A program made the translations under genes and the position numbers. A stretch of DNA of 64,000 nt from Sphingomonas ginsengisoli An et al. 2013 (GTDB lineage Bacteria; Pseudomonadota; Alphaproteobacteria; Sphingomonadales; Sphingomonadaceae), in assembly GCF_009363895.1 (NCBI RefSeq), contig NZ_CP045434.1, forward strand, positions 2,932,501 to 2,996,500, read 5' to 3'. Below are positions 32,921 to 42,415 of the stretch, one piece after another. The notes beneath the pieces are model-generated. The model saw only the letters and a program-made list of their open reading frames with translations. It was not told where the DNA came from and made no database searches. Numbering within the stretch: position 1 is the first letter of the stretch; every line of letters begins with the position of its first letter.

Positions 32921-34114
32921 TTAGACCAGCTCGACCGCCACCGCGGTCGCCTCGCCGCCGCCGATGCAGAGGCTGGCGATGCCGCGCTTCAGGCCCTTCT
33001 GCTTGAGCGCGTTCAGCAGCGTGACGACGATGCGGGTGCCGCTGGCGCCGATCGGGTGGCCGAGCGCGGTGGCGCCGCCGTGGACGTTGATCTTGTCGTG
33101 GCCGATGCCGAGGTCCTTCATCGCGAACATGGCGACGCAGGCGAACGCCTCGTTGACCTCGAACAGGTCGACGTCGCCGATGGACCAGCCGGCCTTGTCG
33201 AGCACCTTGTGGATCGCGCCGATGGGGGCGATCGTGAATTCGGCCGGGGCCTGGGCGTGGGCGGCGGTGGCGACGATGCGGGCAACCGGGGTCAGGCCCT
33301 TCGCCCGGGCGACCGAATCGCGGGTGAGCACCACCGCGGCGGCGCCGTCCGAGATGGACGAGCTGGTGGCGGCCGTGATCGTGCCGTCCTTGGCGAAGGC
33401 GGGCTTCAACTGCGGGATCTTGTCCGGCCGGCCGCGGCCGGGCGCTTCGTCCTTGTCGACCACGGTCTCGCCGGCGCGGCTCTTCACCGTCACCGCGACG
33501 ATCTCGTCGGCGAAGCCGCCATTGTCGATCGCCGACTTGGCGCGGCTGAGGCTCTCGATCGCATAGTCGTCCATCGACTGGCGGGTGAGCTGATAGTCGT
33601 TGGCGGTATCCTGCGCGAAGGTGCCCATCGCGCGGCCTTCTTCGTAGGCGTCCTCGAGCCCGTCGAGGAACATGTGGTCATAGGCGGTGTCGTGGCCGAT
33701 GCGCGCGCCCGAGCGATGTTTCTTGAGCAGGTAGGGCGCGTTGGTCATCGATTCCATGCCGCCAGCGATGACCACGTCGGCATTGCCCGCGGCGAGCGCC
33801 TCGGAGCCCATGATCATCGTCTGCATGCCCGAGCCGCAAACCTTGTTGACGGTGGTCGCCTGGACGCTGGTCGGCAGCCCGGCCTTGATCGCCGCCTGCC
33901 GCGCCGGCGCCTGGCCGAGGCCGGCGGGGAGCACGCAGCCCATGTAGATGCGATCGATGTCGCCGCCGTCGACGCCCGCGCGCTCGACCGCCGCCTTGAC
34001 CGCGGTCGCGCCGAGCTCGGTGGCGGACACGTCGGCCAGCGCCCCCTGCATCGCGCCCATCGGGGTGCGGGCGTAGGAGAGGATGACGACGGGATCGGCA
34101 GCGGCAGTGGCCAT
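32921..34114 (-). CDS. Acetyl-CoA C-acyltransferase (thiolase)
   Basis: 397 residues. Catalytic residues are all there: acyl-accepting Cys93 in VNKVCGSGM, the GGMESMTNAPYLL segment, His in GGATALGHPIGASG and the second Cys in SLCIGGGEA. It performs reversible thiolytic cleavage of acetoacetyl-CoA or 3-ketoacyl-CoA. It lies divergently from isovaleryl-CoA dehydrogenase and near the carboxylase genes, so it may finish leucine breakdown (acetoacetyl-CoA to acetyl-CoA). GAGGAG precedes the ATG at 34114. Confidence 0.95.
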   Translation of the reverse strand: MATAAADPVVILSYARTPMGAMQGALADVSATELGATAVKAAVERAGVDGGDIDRIYMGCVLPAGLGQAPARQAAIKAGLPTSVQATTVNKVCGSGMQTMIMGSEALAAGNADVVIAGGMESMTNAPYLLKKHRSGARIGHDTAYDHMFLDGLEDAYEEGRAMGTFAQDTANDYQLTRQSMDDYAIESLSRAKSAIDNGGFADEIVAVTVKSRAGETVVDKDEAPGRGRPDKIPQLKPAFAKDGTITAATSSSISDGAAAVVLTRDSVARAKGLTPVARIVATAAHAQAPAEFTIAPIGAIHKVLDKAGWSIGDVDLFEVNEAFACVAMFAMKDLGIGHDKINVHGGATALGHPIGASGTRIVVTLLNALKQKGLKRGIASLCIGGGEATAVAVELV

Positions 34115-34202
34115 GGGGAGTGCTCCTCGGGATTTGCTGCATTGCACATAGGCGCGCGGCCTGCCTTGTGGAAGATGCGCGCGCTCTGCTAGCCCCACGC
34201 CC

Positions 34203-35360
34203 ATGTCCGCACCCACCCTGGAATTCGACCTCGGCGAGATGGCCGAGACCATCCGCGACTCCACGCAGCGCTTCGCCACCGACAAGATCGCGCCGATCGC
34301 GGCCGAGATCGATCGCGACGACCGCTTCCCGATCGAGCTGTGGCCGCAGATGGGCGAGCTTGGCCTGCACGGCATCACGGTCGAGGAAGAATGGGGCGGG
34401 CTCGGGCTCGGCTATCTCGAGCATGTCGTTGCGCAGGAGGAAGTGGCGCGGGCGTCGGCCTCGGTGGGGTTGAGCTACGGCGCGCATTCGAACCTGTGCG
34501 TGAACCAGGTCCGCCGCTGGGCGAACGAGGAGCAGAAGCGCAAATATCTCCCCGGCCTGATCGACGGGACCAAGGTCGGCGCGCTGGCGATGAGCGAGGC
34601 GGGGGCGGGGTCCGACGTCGTCTCGATGAAGCTTCGCGCCGACAAGAGCGGCAATGGTTATCGCCTCAACGGCACCAAGTTCTGGATCACCAACGGGGCC
34701 TATGCCGACGTGCTGGTGGTCTATGCCAAGACGGCTCCCGACGAAGGCAGCCGCGGCATCACCACCTTCCTCATCGAAAAGGGGATGGACGGTTTCTCGA
34801 TCGGGCAGAAGATCGACAAGGTCGGGATGCGCGGCTCGCCGACGTGTGAATTGGTGTTCGACGACTGCTTCGTGCCGGCCGAGAATATCATGGGGCCCGA
34901 GAATGGCGGGGTCGGGGTGCTGATGAGCGGGCTCGACTATGAGCGCACCGTGCTAGCCGGCATCCAGCTCGGCATCATGCAGGCGTGTCTCGACGTGGTC
35001 ATCCCCTACGTCCGCGAGCGTAAGCAGTTCGGCAAGCCGATCGGTGCGCAGCAGCTGATGCAGGCAAAGATCGCCGACATGTATGTCGCGCTCAATTCGG
35101 CGCGGGCCTACGTCTATCAGGTCGCCAAGGCGTGCGACGCGGGCAAGACCACGCGGTTCGATGCGGCGGGGGCGATCCTGCTCGCCTCGGAGAATGCGGT
35201 GAAGGTCGCGCTGGAGGCGGTGCAGGCGCTCGGCGGCGCGGGTTACACCAAGGATTGGCCGGTCGAGCGCTTCATGCGCGACGCCAAGCTGCTCGACATC
35301 GGCGCGGGCACCAACGAAGTGCGGCGGATGCTGATCGGGCGCGAGCTGATCGGCGCCTAA
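34203..35360 (+). CDS. ivd: Isovaleryl-CoA dehydrogenase
   Basis: 385 residues, an acyl-CoA dehydrogenase. It carries [20 protein letters not shown] and [18 protein letters not shown] (FAD and substrate contacts) and VPAENIMG. The [11 protein letters not shown] segment holds the catalytic base, Glu247, at the position characteristic of isovaleryl-CoA dehydrogenases rather than in the late helix used by MCAD/SCAD. The C-terminus has [29 protein letters not shown]. The reaction is isovaleryl-CoA to 3-methylcrotonyl-CoA, the step just before the carboxylase encoded at 38.8-42.3 kb. Confidence 0.93.
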   Translation: MSAPTLEFDLGEMAETIRDSTQRFATDKIAPIAAEIDRDDRFPIELWPQMGELGLHGITVEEEWGGLGLGYLEHVVAQEEVARASASVGLSYGAHSNLCVNQVRRWANEEQKRKYLPGLIDGTKVGALAMSEAGAGSDVVSMKLRADKSGNGYRLNGTKFWITNGAYADVLVVYAKTAPDEGSRGITTFLIEKGMDGFSIGQKIDKVGMRGSPTCELVFDDCFVPAENIMGPENGGVGVLMSGLDYERTVLAGIQLGIMQACLDVVIPYVRERKQFGKPIGAQQLMQAKIADMYVALNSARAYVYQVAKACDAGKTTRFDAAGAILLASENAVKVALEAVQALGGAGYTKDWPVERFMRDAKLLDIGAGTNEVRRMLIGRELIGA

Positions 35361-35388
35361 GCCACGATGATATGCTACGGCGAGTCGC

Positions 35389-36300
35389 ATGTCCGACTGG
35401 CCCGAACTGACGGTCGCGCGCGACCACGACACTTTGTCGATCCTCCACCTCGCCGCGCAGATGCTCGGCAAGATCCGCGTCGCCCACGCGCCGTGGGTCA
35501 ACCACGGCTGGCACGCCGCGCTACAGCCCGACAGCGCGGGCTTCGTCGCCCTGCCGACCGCGGCGAGCGGTGGACGCAGCTTTACCCTCGCGCTCGATCT
35601 TTGTCGCCATGCGATCGGAGTGCGGGTCAGCGATGGCGCGCGGGCGGAGGTGGCGCTTGCGGCGGGGTCGATCGCCAGCCTCCATCGCGAGCTGGTTGCC
35701 GCGCTGACGCGGCTCGGGCTTCCCGCGACATTCAACGGGACACCGAGCGAGATCGAGGGCGCGGTGGCCTTCGCCGGCGACCATGCGCCGCGCCGCTATG
35801 ATGAGGATTCGGCGGCACGCTTTCGCGAAGCGATCGCCGCCATGTTGCCGGTGTTCAGCCATCACCGCGCGGCGTTCGCGGGAAAGGCGAGCCCGGTCCA
35901 TTTCTGGTGGGGCGCGTTCGACCTGGCGGTGAGCGTCTTTTCGGGCCGTGGTGCGCCCGCTCATCCGGGTGGCGTGCCCGGCCTGCCTGACCGGATCGCG
36001 CGCGAGGCCTATAGCCACGAGGTCGCGAGCAGTGGCTTCTGGGCCGGGGGCGTCACCGCTGCCGAGCCGTTCTTCTACGCCTATATCTATCCCGAGCCCG
36101 CTGGCTACCGCACCGCGCCCGTCGCACACGGCCGCTTCGACGAGGGGTTCGGCGAATGGATGCTGCCCTATGCGGATGTCGCCGCAGCCGCCGATCCGGC
36201 CGCGATGCTGGCCGAGTTCTTCGCCTCGGCCCATGCTGCCGGAGCCGACCTTGCGGGGTGGGACCGACCGGCGCTCGAACGGGCGCTGGCTGCGCCCTAG
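35389..36300 (+). CDS. DUF5996 family protein
   Basis: 303 residues, cytoplasmic. It matches DUF5996 by WPELTVARDHDTLSILHLAAQMLGKIRVAHAPWVNHGWH near the start, TLALDLCRHAI, and PVHFWWGAFDLAVSVFSGRGAP in the middle, ending with EPFFYAYIYPEPAGY and DEGFGEWMLPYADV. Function is unknown; the His/Trp-rich conserved blocks suggest an enzyme. It follows ivd by 28 bp on the same strand and overlaps the convergent DUF486 gene by 4 bp. Confidence 0.85.
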   Translation: MSDWPELTVARDHDTLSILHLAAQMLGKIRVAHAPWVNHGWHAALQPDSAGFVALPTAASGGRSFTLALDLCRHAIGVRVSDGARAEVALAAGSIASLHRELVAALTRLGLPATFNGTPSEIEGAVAFAGDHAPRRYDEDSAARFREAIAAMLPVFSHHRAAFAGKASPVHFWWGAFDLAVSVFSGRGAPAHPGGVPGLPDRIAREAYSHEVASSGFWAGGVTAAEPFFYAYIYPEPAGYRTAPVAHGRFDEGFGEWMLPYADVAAAADPAAMLAEFFASAHAAGADLAGWDRPALERALAAP

Positions 36301-36635
36301 GACTTGCCGGCGAACAGAAAGGCGACCGCGCCCATCAGGCAGGCGAAGGCCGCGAAGTGCCGCCAGTGGAGCGGCTCGCCGAGCACCAGAATCATGAAGA
36401 TGCCGAACACGGTCAGCGTGATCGCTTCCTGCACGATCTTGAGCTGCGCGCCCGACCAGCCGCTGGCGTAGCCGAGGCGGTTGGCCGGCACGGCGAAGCA
36501 ATATTCGATGAGGGCGATCGCCCAGCTGATCAGGATGACTAGCAGCAGCGGTTTGTTCATCCCGCCCTTGAGGTGCCAGTACCAGGCGACCGTCATGAAG
36601 ACGTTCGAACAGATGAGCAGCAGGATCGTCGGCAT
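36297..36635 (-). CDS. DUF486 (DMT-superfamily-like) membrane protein
   Basis: 112 residues with four membrane helices (about 3-22, 29-48, 66-86, 92-110). The sequence fits DUF486: TILLLICSNVFMTVAWYWHLK, WAIALIEYCFAVPANRLGY, QLKIVQEAITLTVFGIFMILVLGEPL and a final FAAFACLMGAVAFLF. The family looks like half of a DMT transporter and may dimerise; no substrate is known. Convergent with the DUF5996 gene. Confidence 0.9.
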   Translation of the reverse strand: MPTILLLICSNVFMTVAWYWHLKGGMNKPLLLVILISWAIALIEYCFAVPANRLGYASGWSGAQLKIVQEAITLTVFGIFMILVLGEPLHWRHFAAFACLMGAVAFLFAGKS

Positions 36636-36671
36636 GACGACCTGCTAGCCCATCCGTTCGCCCATGGGCAG

Positions 36672-38753
36672 TTACCAGATTTTCACGCGCTGGTTGGGGG
36701 CGAGGAACAGCTTCTGCCCCGGCTGGACGCCAAACGCCTGATACCAGGAGTCGACGTTGCGCACCGTCTGCGCGCGGAAGTTGCCCGGGGCGTGGCCGTC
36801 GGTCGCGATGCGGGCGCGCAGCGCTTCGGGCCGCATCTTGGTCGCCCAGCTTTGCGCGTAGGCGAGGAAGAAGCGCTGGTCGCCCGAATAGCCGTCGATC
36901 ACCGGCGGCGCCTTGCCGCCCAAGGACGCTTTGTAGGCGTCATAGGCAGCGTTGAGCCCGGTGACGTCGGCGATGTTCTCGCCCAGCGTCAGCTTGCCGT
37001 TGACGTGGAGGCCGGGGAGGGCCTCGTAGCCGTCATATTGCTTGGCGAGCGCCGCACCCGCCTGTTGGAAGCGCGCGAAATCCTGCGGCGTCCACCAGTT
37101 GCGCATCGCGCCGGTGCTGTCGAACATCGCGCCATTGTTGTCGAAGCTGTGGCTGATCTCGTGACCGATGACGGCACCGATCGCGCCATAGTTGAAGGCG
37201 GCGTCGGCCGACGGATCGAAGAAGGGCTTCTGCAGGATCGCCGCCGGGAAATTGAGCGCATTCTGCACCGGCAGGTTGACCGCGTTGACCAACTGCGGCG
37301 GCATCCACCATTCGTTGCGGTCCATCGGCTTGCCGATCTTGCCGATCTGGTGGCGGTATTCGGCGAGCCGGGTCTGCTTCAGATTGTCATAGGCGTTCGT
37401 GCCGAGATTGAGCGAGCCATAGTCGCGCCAGCTGTCGGGATAGCCGACGCCGACGACGATCGTCTCGACCTTCTTCAACGCTTCCTGCTTGGTCGACGGC
37501 GCCATCCAGTCGATCGCCTGCACCCGCTTGGCGAAGGCCGCCTTGATGTTGGCGACCATCTGCTGGACCTCGGCCTTGGCCGCGGGCGGGAAGTAGCGAT
37601 CGACGTACGCCTTGCCGACCGCATCCTCGAGCTGGTCGCTGACCGCGTTCAGCGCCAGCCGGTCGCGCGAGAGCTGCTTCGGCGTGCCGTTCAATGCGGT
37701 GCCGAAGAAGGCGAAATTGGCGTCGCGGATCGGGGCCGGAAGGACCGCCGCCTGCTGGTTCAAGGTGTGGAAGGTCAGCCAGTCCTTCCACGCGTCGAGC
37801 GGCTGCGAGCCGACCAGCGCCGCCAGCTTGGGGATGGCGCCGGGGTGGAAGGCATCGAACTTTTGCGCATTGCCGAGCTGCGCGGCATTCAGCAGCGCGC
37901 CCCAATCGATCCCGGGCGCCTTCTGCTCGAGCTCGGCGCGGGTCCAGACGGTCGCGCCCTTGGTGAAGTCCTCGCTCTCCTCGCGGGTGGCGTGGGCCTG
38001 CGCGATCATCGTCTCGAGCGCCATGATCCGGTCGGCCGACGCCTTCGGATCGGCCGCGCCGGCGGCCTTCATCACCGTCTCGATGTAGTTGCGATATTGC
38101 GGACGCAGCGCCGCCATCTTGGGGTCGTTCGAGAGGTAATATTCGCGCTCGGGCATGCCGAGCCCGCCCTGGAGCAGATAGGGCAGGGTTTGGCCCGGGG
38201 TGCTCAGCCCCTGCGTCACGAACACGCCGAACAGATTGTCGGTCGAGAATTTGGTGGCGTTCATCGGGTCGACGTCGGCGCGCAGCGACTTACCGATCGC
38301 GGTTGCGAGCGCGGTCTTGTCCTGGATGGCGGCGATCGCATCGAGGTCGGCCTTGGCCGGGGCCATGCCCGCACGATCGATCGCGCCGGTGTCCACATAG
38401 GCCTTGTAGAAGGTCGCGATCTTGCCTTCGTTCGAGCCGGCGTCGGGATTGGCCTTGAGGATCGCGTCGAGCATCTCACGGGTCTGCCGCTCGCGCTGCT
38501 GATCGGCGATATAGAAGCCGCCGATGCTGGAGCGGTCGGCCGGGATCTCGGTCTGCTTCATCCACGTGCCATTGGCGAACTGGTAGAAATCGTCTCCCGG
38601 CTTCACCGACTTGTCGAGCGAGCCGAGCGCGATCCCGGCGTTGGTGCCCGCGGCGGGAGCGGCGGCGTTGCTCGTGTTGTTGTCGGGGCCGGTGACGCTG
38701 CAGGCGCCGAGGGCGGCGACGGAGGCGGCGAGAAGCAGGAGGCGTGCGGTCAT
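36672..38753 (-). CDS. M13 family metallopeptidase (neprilysin/PepO-like) lipoprotein
   Basis: 693 residues. The signal sequence MTARLLLLAASVAALGAC ends in a lipobox, so it is predicted to be a lipid-anchored envelope peptidase. The peptidase M13 zinc site is HEISH with H531, E532 and H535, and the second glutamate is in ENIADVTGLNAAYDAY. The end RVKIW is the family's C-terminus, and MRPEALRARIATDGHAPGNFRAQTVRNVDSWYQAF is the conserved substrate-binding stretch. It degrades short to medium peptides. I chose 38753 as start because it gives the signal peptide directly. Confidence 0.95.
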   Translation of the reverse strand: MTARLLLLAASVAALGACSVTGPDNNTSNAAAPAAGTNAGIALGSLDKSVKPGDDFYQFANGTWMKQTEIPADRSSIGGFYIADQQRERQTREMLDAILKANPDAGSNEGKIATFYKAYVDTGAIDRAGMAPAKADLDAIAAIQDKTALATAIGKSLRADVDPMNATKFSTDNLFGVFVTQGLSTPGQTLPYLLQGGLGMPEREYYLSNDPKMAALRPQYRNYIETVMKAAGAADPKASADRIMALETMIAQAHATREESEDFTKGATVWTRAELEQKAPGIDWGALLNAAQLGNAQKFDAFHPGAIPKLAALVGSQPLDAWKDWLTFHTLNQQAAVLPAPIRDANFAFFGTALNGTPKQLSRDRLALNAVSDQLEDAVGKAYVDRYFPPAAKAEVQQMVANIKAAFAKRVQAIDWMAPSTKQEALKKVETIVVGVGYPDSWRDYGSLNLGTNAYDNLKQTRLAEYRHQIGKIGKPMDRNEWWMPPQLVNAVNLPVQNALNFPAAILQKPFFDPSADAAFNYGAIGAVIGHEISHSFDNNGAMFDSTGAMRNWWTPQDFARFQQAGAALAKQYDGYEALPGLHVNGKLTLGENIADVTGLNAAYDAYKASLGGKAPPVIDGYSGDQRFFLAYAQSWATKMRPEALRARIATDGHAPGNFRAQTVRNVDSWYQAFGVQPGQKLFLAPNQRVKIW

Positions 38754-38844
38754 GGGGGCCCTTTCAGTTGAGCTGCTTTGCAAGCCCTGTCGCAGTCGCT
38801 AGGCGAGCGGGACGGCTTTTCGACGAACGGACTGTGATATCCGC

Positions 38845-40443
38845 ATGAGTGCCCCGCGCATCGACAGCAAGGTTCAGCTCGACAGCGCCGAGAGCGAGGC
38901 TCGCGCGAAGCACAATCGCGGGCTGGTCGAGAAGCTGCGCGCGGACGTCGCCCAAGCCGGGCGCGGCGGCAACGAGAAGAGCCGCGAGCGTCACGTCGGC
39001 CGGGGCAAGTTGTTGCCGCGCGGGCGCGTCGAACGGCTGCTCGATCCCGGCTCGCCATTCCTCGAGATCGGCCAGCTTGCCGCCAACGACCTTTACGATG
39101 GCGAGGTGCCCGGCGCGGGGATGATCGCCGGCATTGGCCGGGTCGCGGGCCGACAGGTGATGATCGTCTGCAACGACGCGACGGTGAAGGGCGGGACCTA
39201 TTATCCGCTGACGGTCAAGAAGCACCTCCGCGCTCAGGAGATCGCGCAGGAGAACCGGCTGCCGTGCATCTACCTGGTCGATTCAGGCGGCGCCAACCTG
39301 CCGCATCAGGCCGAGGTGTTCCCCGACCGCGACCACTTCGGTCGCATCTTCTTCAACCAGGCCAACATGAGCGCGCTCGGCATCCCGCAGATCGCCTGCG
39401 TCATGGGCAGCTGCACCGCGGGCGGCGCCTACGTTCCGGCGATGAGCGACGAGAGCGTCATCGTCCGCAACCAGGGCACTATCTTCCTCGCCGGCCCGCC
39501 GCTGGTGAAGGCGGCGACGGGCGAAGTGATTAGCGCCGAGGATCTGGGCGGCGGCGACCTCCATGCGCGCAAGTCGGGCGTGGTCGATCACCTTGCCGAG
39601 AATGACGAACATGCGCTGACGATCGTCCGCGACATCGTCTCGACGCTGCCCGAGCAAGCGCCGGTCCTGACCACTCGCGAGCCGCGCGAACCGGTCTTCG
39701 ACCCGGAAGAGCTTTATTCGATCATTCCCGAGGACGTGCGGGCACCGTACGACGTGCACGAGGTGATCGCACGCATCGTCGACGGGTCGGAATTTCATGA
39801 GTTCAAGCCGCTCTACGGTACCTCGCTGGTATGCGGCTTCGCGCATATCTCGGGGATGCCGGTCGCGATCCTCGCCAACAACGGCGTCCTTTTCAGCGAG
39901 AGCGCGGTCAAGGGCGCGCACTTCATCGAGCTTGCCTGCCAGCGCCGCGTGCCGCTGCTGTTCCTGCAGAACATCTCCGGCTTCATGGTCGGCGGCAAAT
40001 ATGAGGCCGAGGGGATCGCCAAGCATGGCGCCAAGCTCGTCACTGCGGTCGCCACCGCGAGCGTTCCCAAGGTCACCGTCCTGATCGGCGGCAGCTTCGG
40101 TGCGGGCAATTATGGCATGGCCGGCCGCGCTTACTCGCCGCGCTTCCTGTTCAGCTGGCCCAACAGCCGGATCAGCGTGATGGGCGGCGAGCAGGCGGCG
40201 AGCGTGCTCGCTACCGTCCACCGCGACGCCGACAATTGGACGCCCGAACAGGCCGAAGCCTTCAAGCAGCCGATCCGCGACGATTACGAAGCGCAGGGCA
40301 ACCCCTGGCACGCCACCGCGCGCCTGTGGGACGACGGCATCATCGACCCCGCGCAGACCCGCGACGTCCTCGGCCTCGCCTTCGCCGCCTGCTTGAACGC
40401 GCCGATTCCGGAACGTCCGCAGTTCGGCGTCTTCCGGATGTGA
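38845..40443 (+). CDS. mccB: 3-methylcrotonyl-CoA carboxylase, carboxyltransferase subunit
   Basis: 532 residues, the standard length of the MCC beta subunit. It carries crotonase-fold N and C halves: [77 protein letters not shown], and in the second half [28 protein letters not shown] and the acetyl-CoA site [18 protein letters not shown]. The SGGANLP and DRDHFGRIF segments favour MCC over propionyl-CoA or geranyl-CoA carboxylase. It overlaps the biotin subunit gene by 1 bp. Confidence 0.94.
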   Translation: MSAPRIDSKVQLDSAESEARAKHNRGLVEKLRADVAQAGRGGNEKSRERHVGRGKLLPRGRVERLLDPGSPFLEIGQLAANDLYDGEVPGAGMIAGIGRVAGRQVMIVCNDATVKGGTYYPLTVKKHLRAQEIAQENRLPCIYLVDSGGANLPHQAEVFPDRDHFGRIFFNQANMSALGIPQIACVMGSCTAGGAYVPAMSDESVIVRNQGTIFLAGPPLVKAATGEVISAEDLGGGDLHARKSGVVDHLAENDEHALTIVRDIVSTLPEQAPVLTTREPREPVFDPEELYSIIPEDVRAPYDVHEVIARIVDGSEFHEFKPLYGTSLVCGFAHISGMPVAILANNGVLFSESAVKGAHFIELACQRRVPLLFLQNISGFMVGGKYEAEGIAKHGAKLVTAVATASVPKVTVLIGGSFGAGNYGMAGRAYSPRFLFSWPNSRISVMGGEQAASVLATVHRDADNWTPEQAEAFKQPIRDDYEAQGNPWHATARLWDDGIIDPAQTRDVLGLAFAACLNAPIPERPQFGVFRM

Positions 40444-42317
40444 TGGCTATGATCGAGTCCCTCCTCATCGCCAACCGGGGCGAGATCGCCTGCAGGATTA
40501 TCCGCACCGCGCGTGAGCTCGGGGTGCGGACGGTGGCGGTCTATTCGGATGCCGATGCCGATGCGCTGCACGTGCGGATGGCGGACGCAGCGGTGCACAT
40601 CGGGCCGAGCTCGGCGCGCGAGAGTTATCTGGTCGGCGAGAAGATCATCGCTGCTGCCAGAGAGACCGGAGCCGAGGCAATCCACCCCGGTTACGGTTTC
40701 CTGTCGGAGAATGCCGACTTCGCGCAGGCGGTGATCGACGCGGGTCTGATCTGGGTCGGGCCAAAGCCCGCGAGCATCCGCGCGATGGGGCTCAAGGACG
40801 CCGCCAAGAAATTGATGAGCGAGGCCGGTGTGCCGGTGACGCCTGGCTATCTCGGCGAGGACCAGTCGCCGGAGCGGCTCAAGGCCGAGGCCGATGCGAT
40901 CGGCTATCCGGTGCTGATCAAGGCGGTCGCCGGCGGGGGCGGCAAGGGGATGCGGCGGGTCGATGCGCCTGCGGACTTCGCCGACGCGCTCGACAGCTGC
41001 AAGCGCGAGGCGACGTCGAGCTTCGGCAACGACATCGTCCTGCTCGAAAAATACATCCTCTCGCCGCGTCACATCGAGGTGCAAGTGTTCGGCGACGCGC
41101 ACGGCAATGTCGTCCACTTGTTCGAGCGCGACTGCTCGCTGCAGCGCCGCCACCAGAAGGTGATCGAGGAAGCACCTGCGCCCGGCATGGACGAGGAGAC
41201 CCGCGCCGCCGTTTGCGGCGCTGCCGTCCGCGCGGCGCAGGCGGTGAATTACGAGGGCGCCGGGACGATCGAGTTTATCGCCGACGCATCGGATGGCCTG
41301 CGCGCCGATCGCATCTGGTTCATGGAGATGAACACGCGGCTTCAGGTCGAGCATCCGGTCACCGAAGAGATCACCGGGCAGGACCTGGTCGAATGGCAGC
41401 TCCGCGTCGCCGGCGGCGAGCCGCTGCCGCTAGCGCAGGACGAATTGGCGATCGACGGCCATGCGATCGAGGCGCGGCTCTATGCCGAGGATCCGGCGCG
41501 TGGCTTCCTCCCGAGCACCGGCCGCCTCGATCACTTCGACCTCGGCGAGGACGAACGGATCGAGACCGGGGTCGAGGAGGGCGACACTATCTCGCCCTTC
41601 TACGATCCGATGATCGCCAAGCTGATCGCCTGGGGCGAGGACCGCGACGAGGCGATCGACCGGCTGGCCGAGGTGATCGAGAGCGTCGAGGTGTGGCCGG
41701 TCCGGACCAACGCCGGCTTCCTCGCCAATGCGCTGCTCGACGAGGATTTCATCGCCGCCGAGCTCGACACGGGGTTCATCGAGCGCAAGCTCGACGAGCT
41801 GGTTCCGACCGGCGAGGCCGACGACAGCCTCCGCGCTGCCGCGGCGGTGATCGCGCTGGCGCGCGACGAGGATGATGCGCCGTTGGGCGGCCTTGCCGGT
41901 TTCCGCCTCAATGCTGCGCCGCGCCTGCGGGTCGCGCTGGGTCAAAGCGGCAAGTTCGTCGAGGCCGATCCGGCCGGTGCGCCCGAGATGGTCTCGGGCT
42001 TCCGCGACGAGGAGCGGGTGGTCGTCTTCGCCGAGGGACAGGCGCACGAGTTCGCGCTCGTCGCGCGCGGCTCGGTCGGGGCGGCGGCAGGGTCGGGCGC
42101 GCTGGTTGCGCCGATGCCGGGCAAGGTCACTAGCGTCGAGGTCGCGGCCGGGGAGGCGGTGACCAAGGGCCAGCGGTTGCTGACGCTTGAGGCGATGAAG
42201 ATGGAGCATGCGATGCTCGCGCCGTTTGACGGCACCGTTGCCGAGCTCAATGTGGCGGCAGGCCAGCAGGTGCAAGTCGACGCTGTACTGGCGAAGGTCG
42301 AGGCGGCGGCCAAGTAA
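40443..42317 (+). CDS. mccA: 3-methylcrotonyl-CoA carboxylase, biotin-containing subunit
   Basis: 624 residues. An N-terminal biotin carboxylase (LLIANRGEIACRIIRTARELG, ATP-grasp KAVAGGGGKGMRRV, EKYILSPRHIEVQVFGD, MEMNTRLQVEHPVTEEITGQDLVEWQ) is followed by a BT-type linker domain. A C-terminal biotinyl domain ends the protein, with Lys586 in EAMKMEH. It is slightly shorter than typical MccA because the middle domain is compact. It carboxylates biotin, and mccB then transfers CO2 to 3-methylcrotonyl-CoA in leucine catabolism. The 1-bp ATGA-type overlap with mccB implies coupled, near-equal synthesis. Confidence 0.94.
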   Translation: MAMIESLLIANRGEIACRIIRTARELGVRTVAVYSDADADALHVRMADAAVHIGPSSARESYLVGEKIIAAARETGAEAIHPGYGFLSENADFAQAVIDAGLIWVGPKPASIRAMGLKDAAKKLMSEAGVPVTPGYLGEDQSPERLKAEADAIGYPVLIKAVAGGGGKGMRRVDAPADFADALDSCKREATSSFGNDIVLLEKYILSPRHIEVQVFGDAHGNVVHLFERDCSLQRRHQKVIEEAPAPGMDEETRAAVCGAAVRAAQAVNYEGAGTIEFIADASDGLRADRIWFMEMNTRLQVEHPVTEEITGQDLVEWQLRVAGGEPLPLAQDELAIDGHAIEARLYAEDPARGFLPSTGRLDHFDLGEDERIETGVEEGDTISPFYDPMIAKLIAWGEDRDEAIDRLAEVIESVEVWPVRTNAGFLANALLDEDFIAAELDTGFIERKLDELVPTGEADDSLRAAAAVIALARDEDDAPLGGLAGFRLNAAPRLRVALGQSGKFVEADPAGAPEMVSGFRDEERVVVFAEGQAHEFALVARGSVGAAAGSGALVAPMPGKVTSVEVAAGEAVTKGQRLLTLEAMKMEHAMLAPFDGTVAELNVAAGQQVQVDAVLAKVEAAAK

Positions 42318-42319
42318 CC

Positions 42320-42403
42320 GTCACCCCGGCCTTGATCCGGGGTCCCGCTTCTCCCTAAGCGGCGGCAGAACGTAGCGGGATGCCGGATCAAGTCCGGCAT
42401 GAC
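42320..42403. repeat. Inverted pair of a 29-bp dispersed repeat (REP-like)
   Basis: Two copies of a 29-bp unit, GTCA(N2)CCGG(N)CTTGATCCGG followed by TCCCGC after two variable bases, lie head to head at 42320-42348 and, inverted, at 42375-42403. The intergenic gap between mccA and the SDR gene is almost wholly this element. Such TTGATCCGG-cored palindromes are common between sphingomonad genes; they may act as a terminator or mRNA-stabilising hairpin. No other copy was noticed in the window. Confidence 0.7.
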
Positions 42404-42415
42404 GAGGAGAGAGAC

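Noticed and set aside
36573..38771. 732-codon ORF antisense to the M13 peptidase gene
   Set aside because: High-GC antisense shadow: the opposite strand has an intact catalytic peptidase, and the ORF translation is R/V/L/G-rich without domains.
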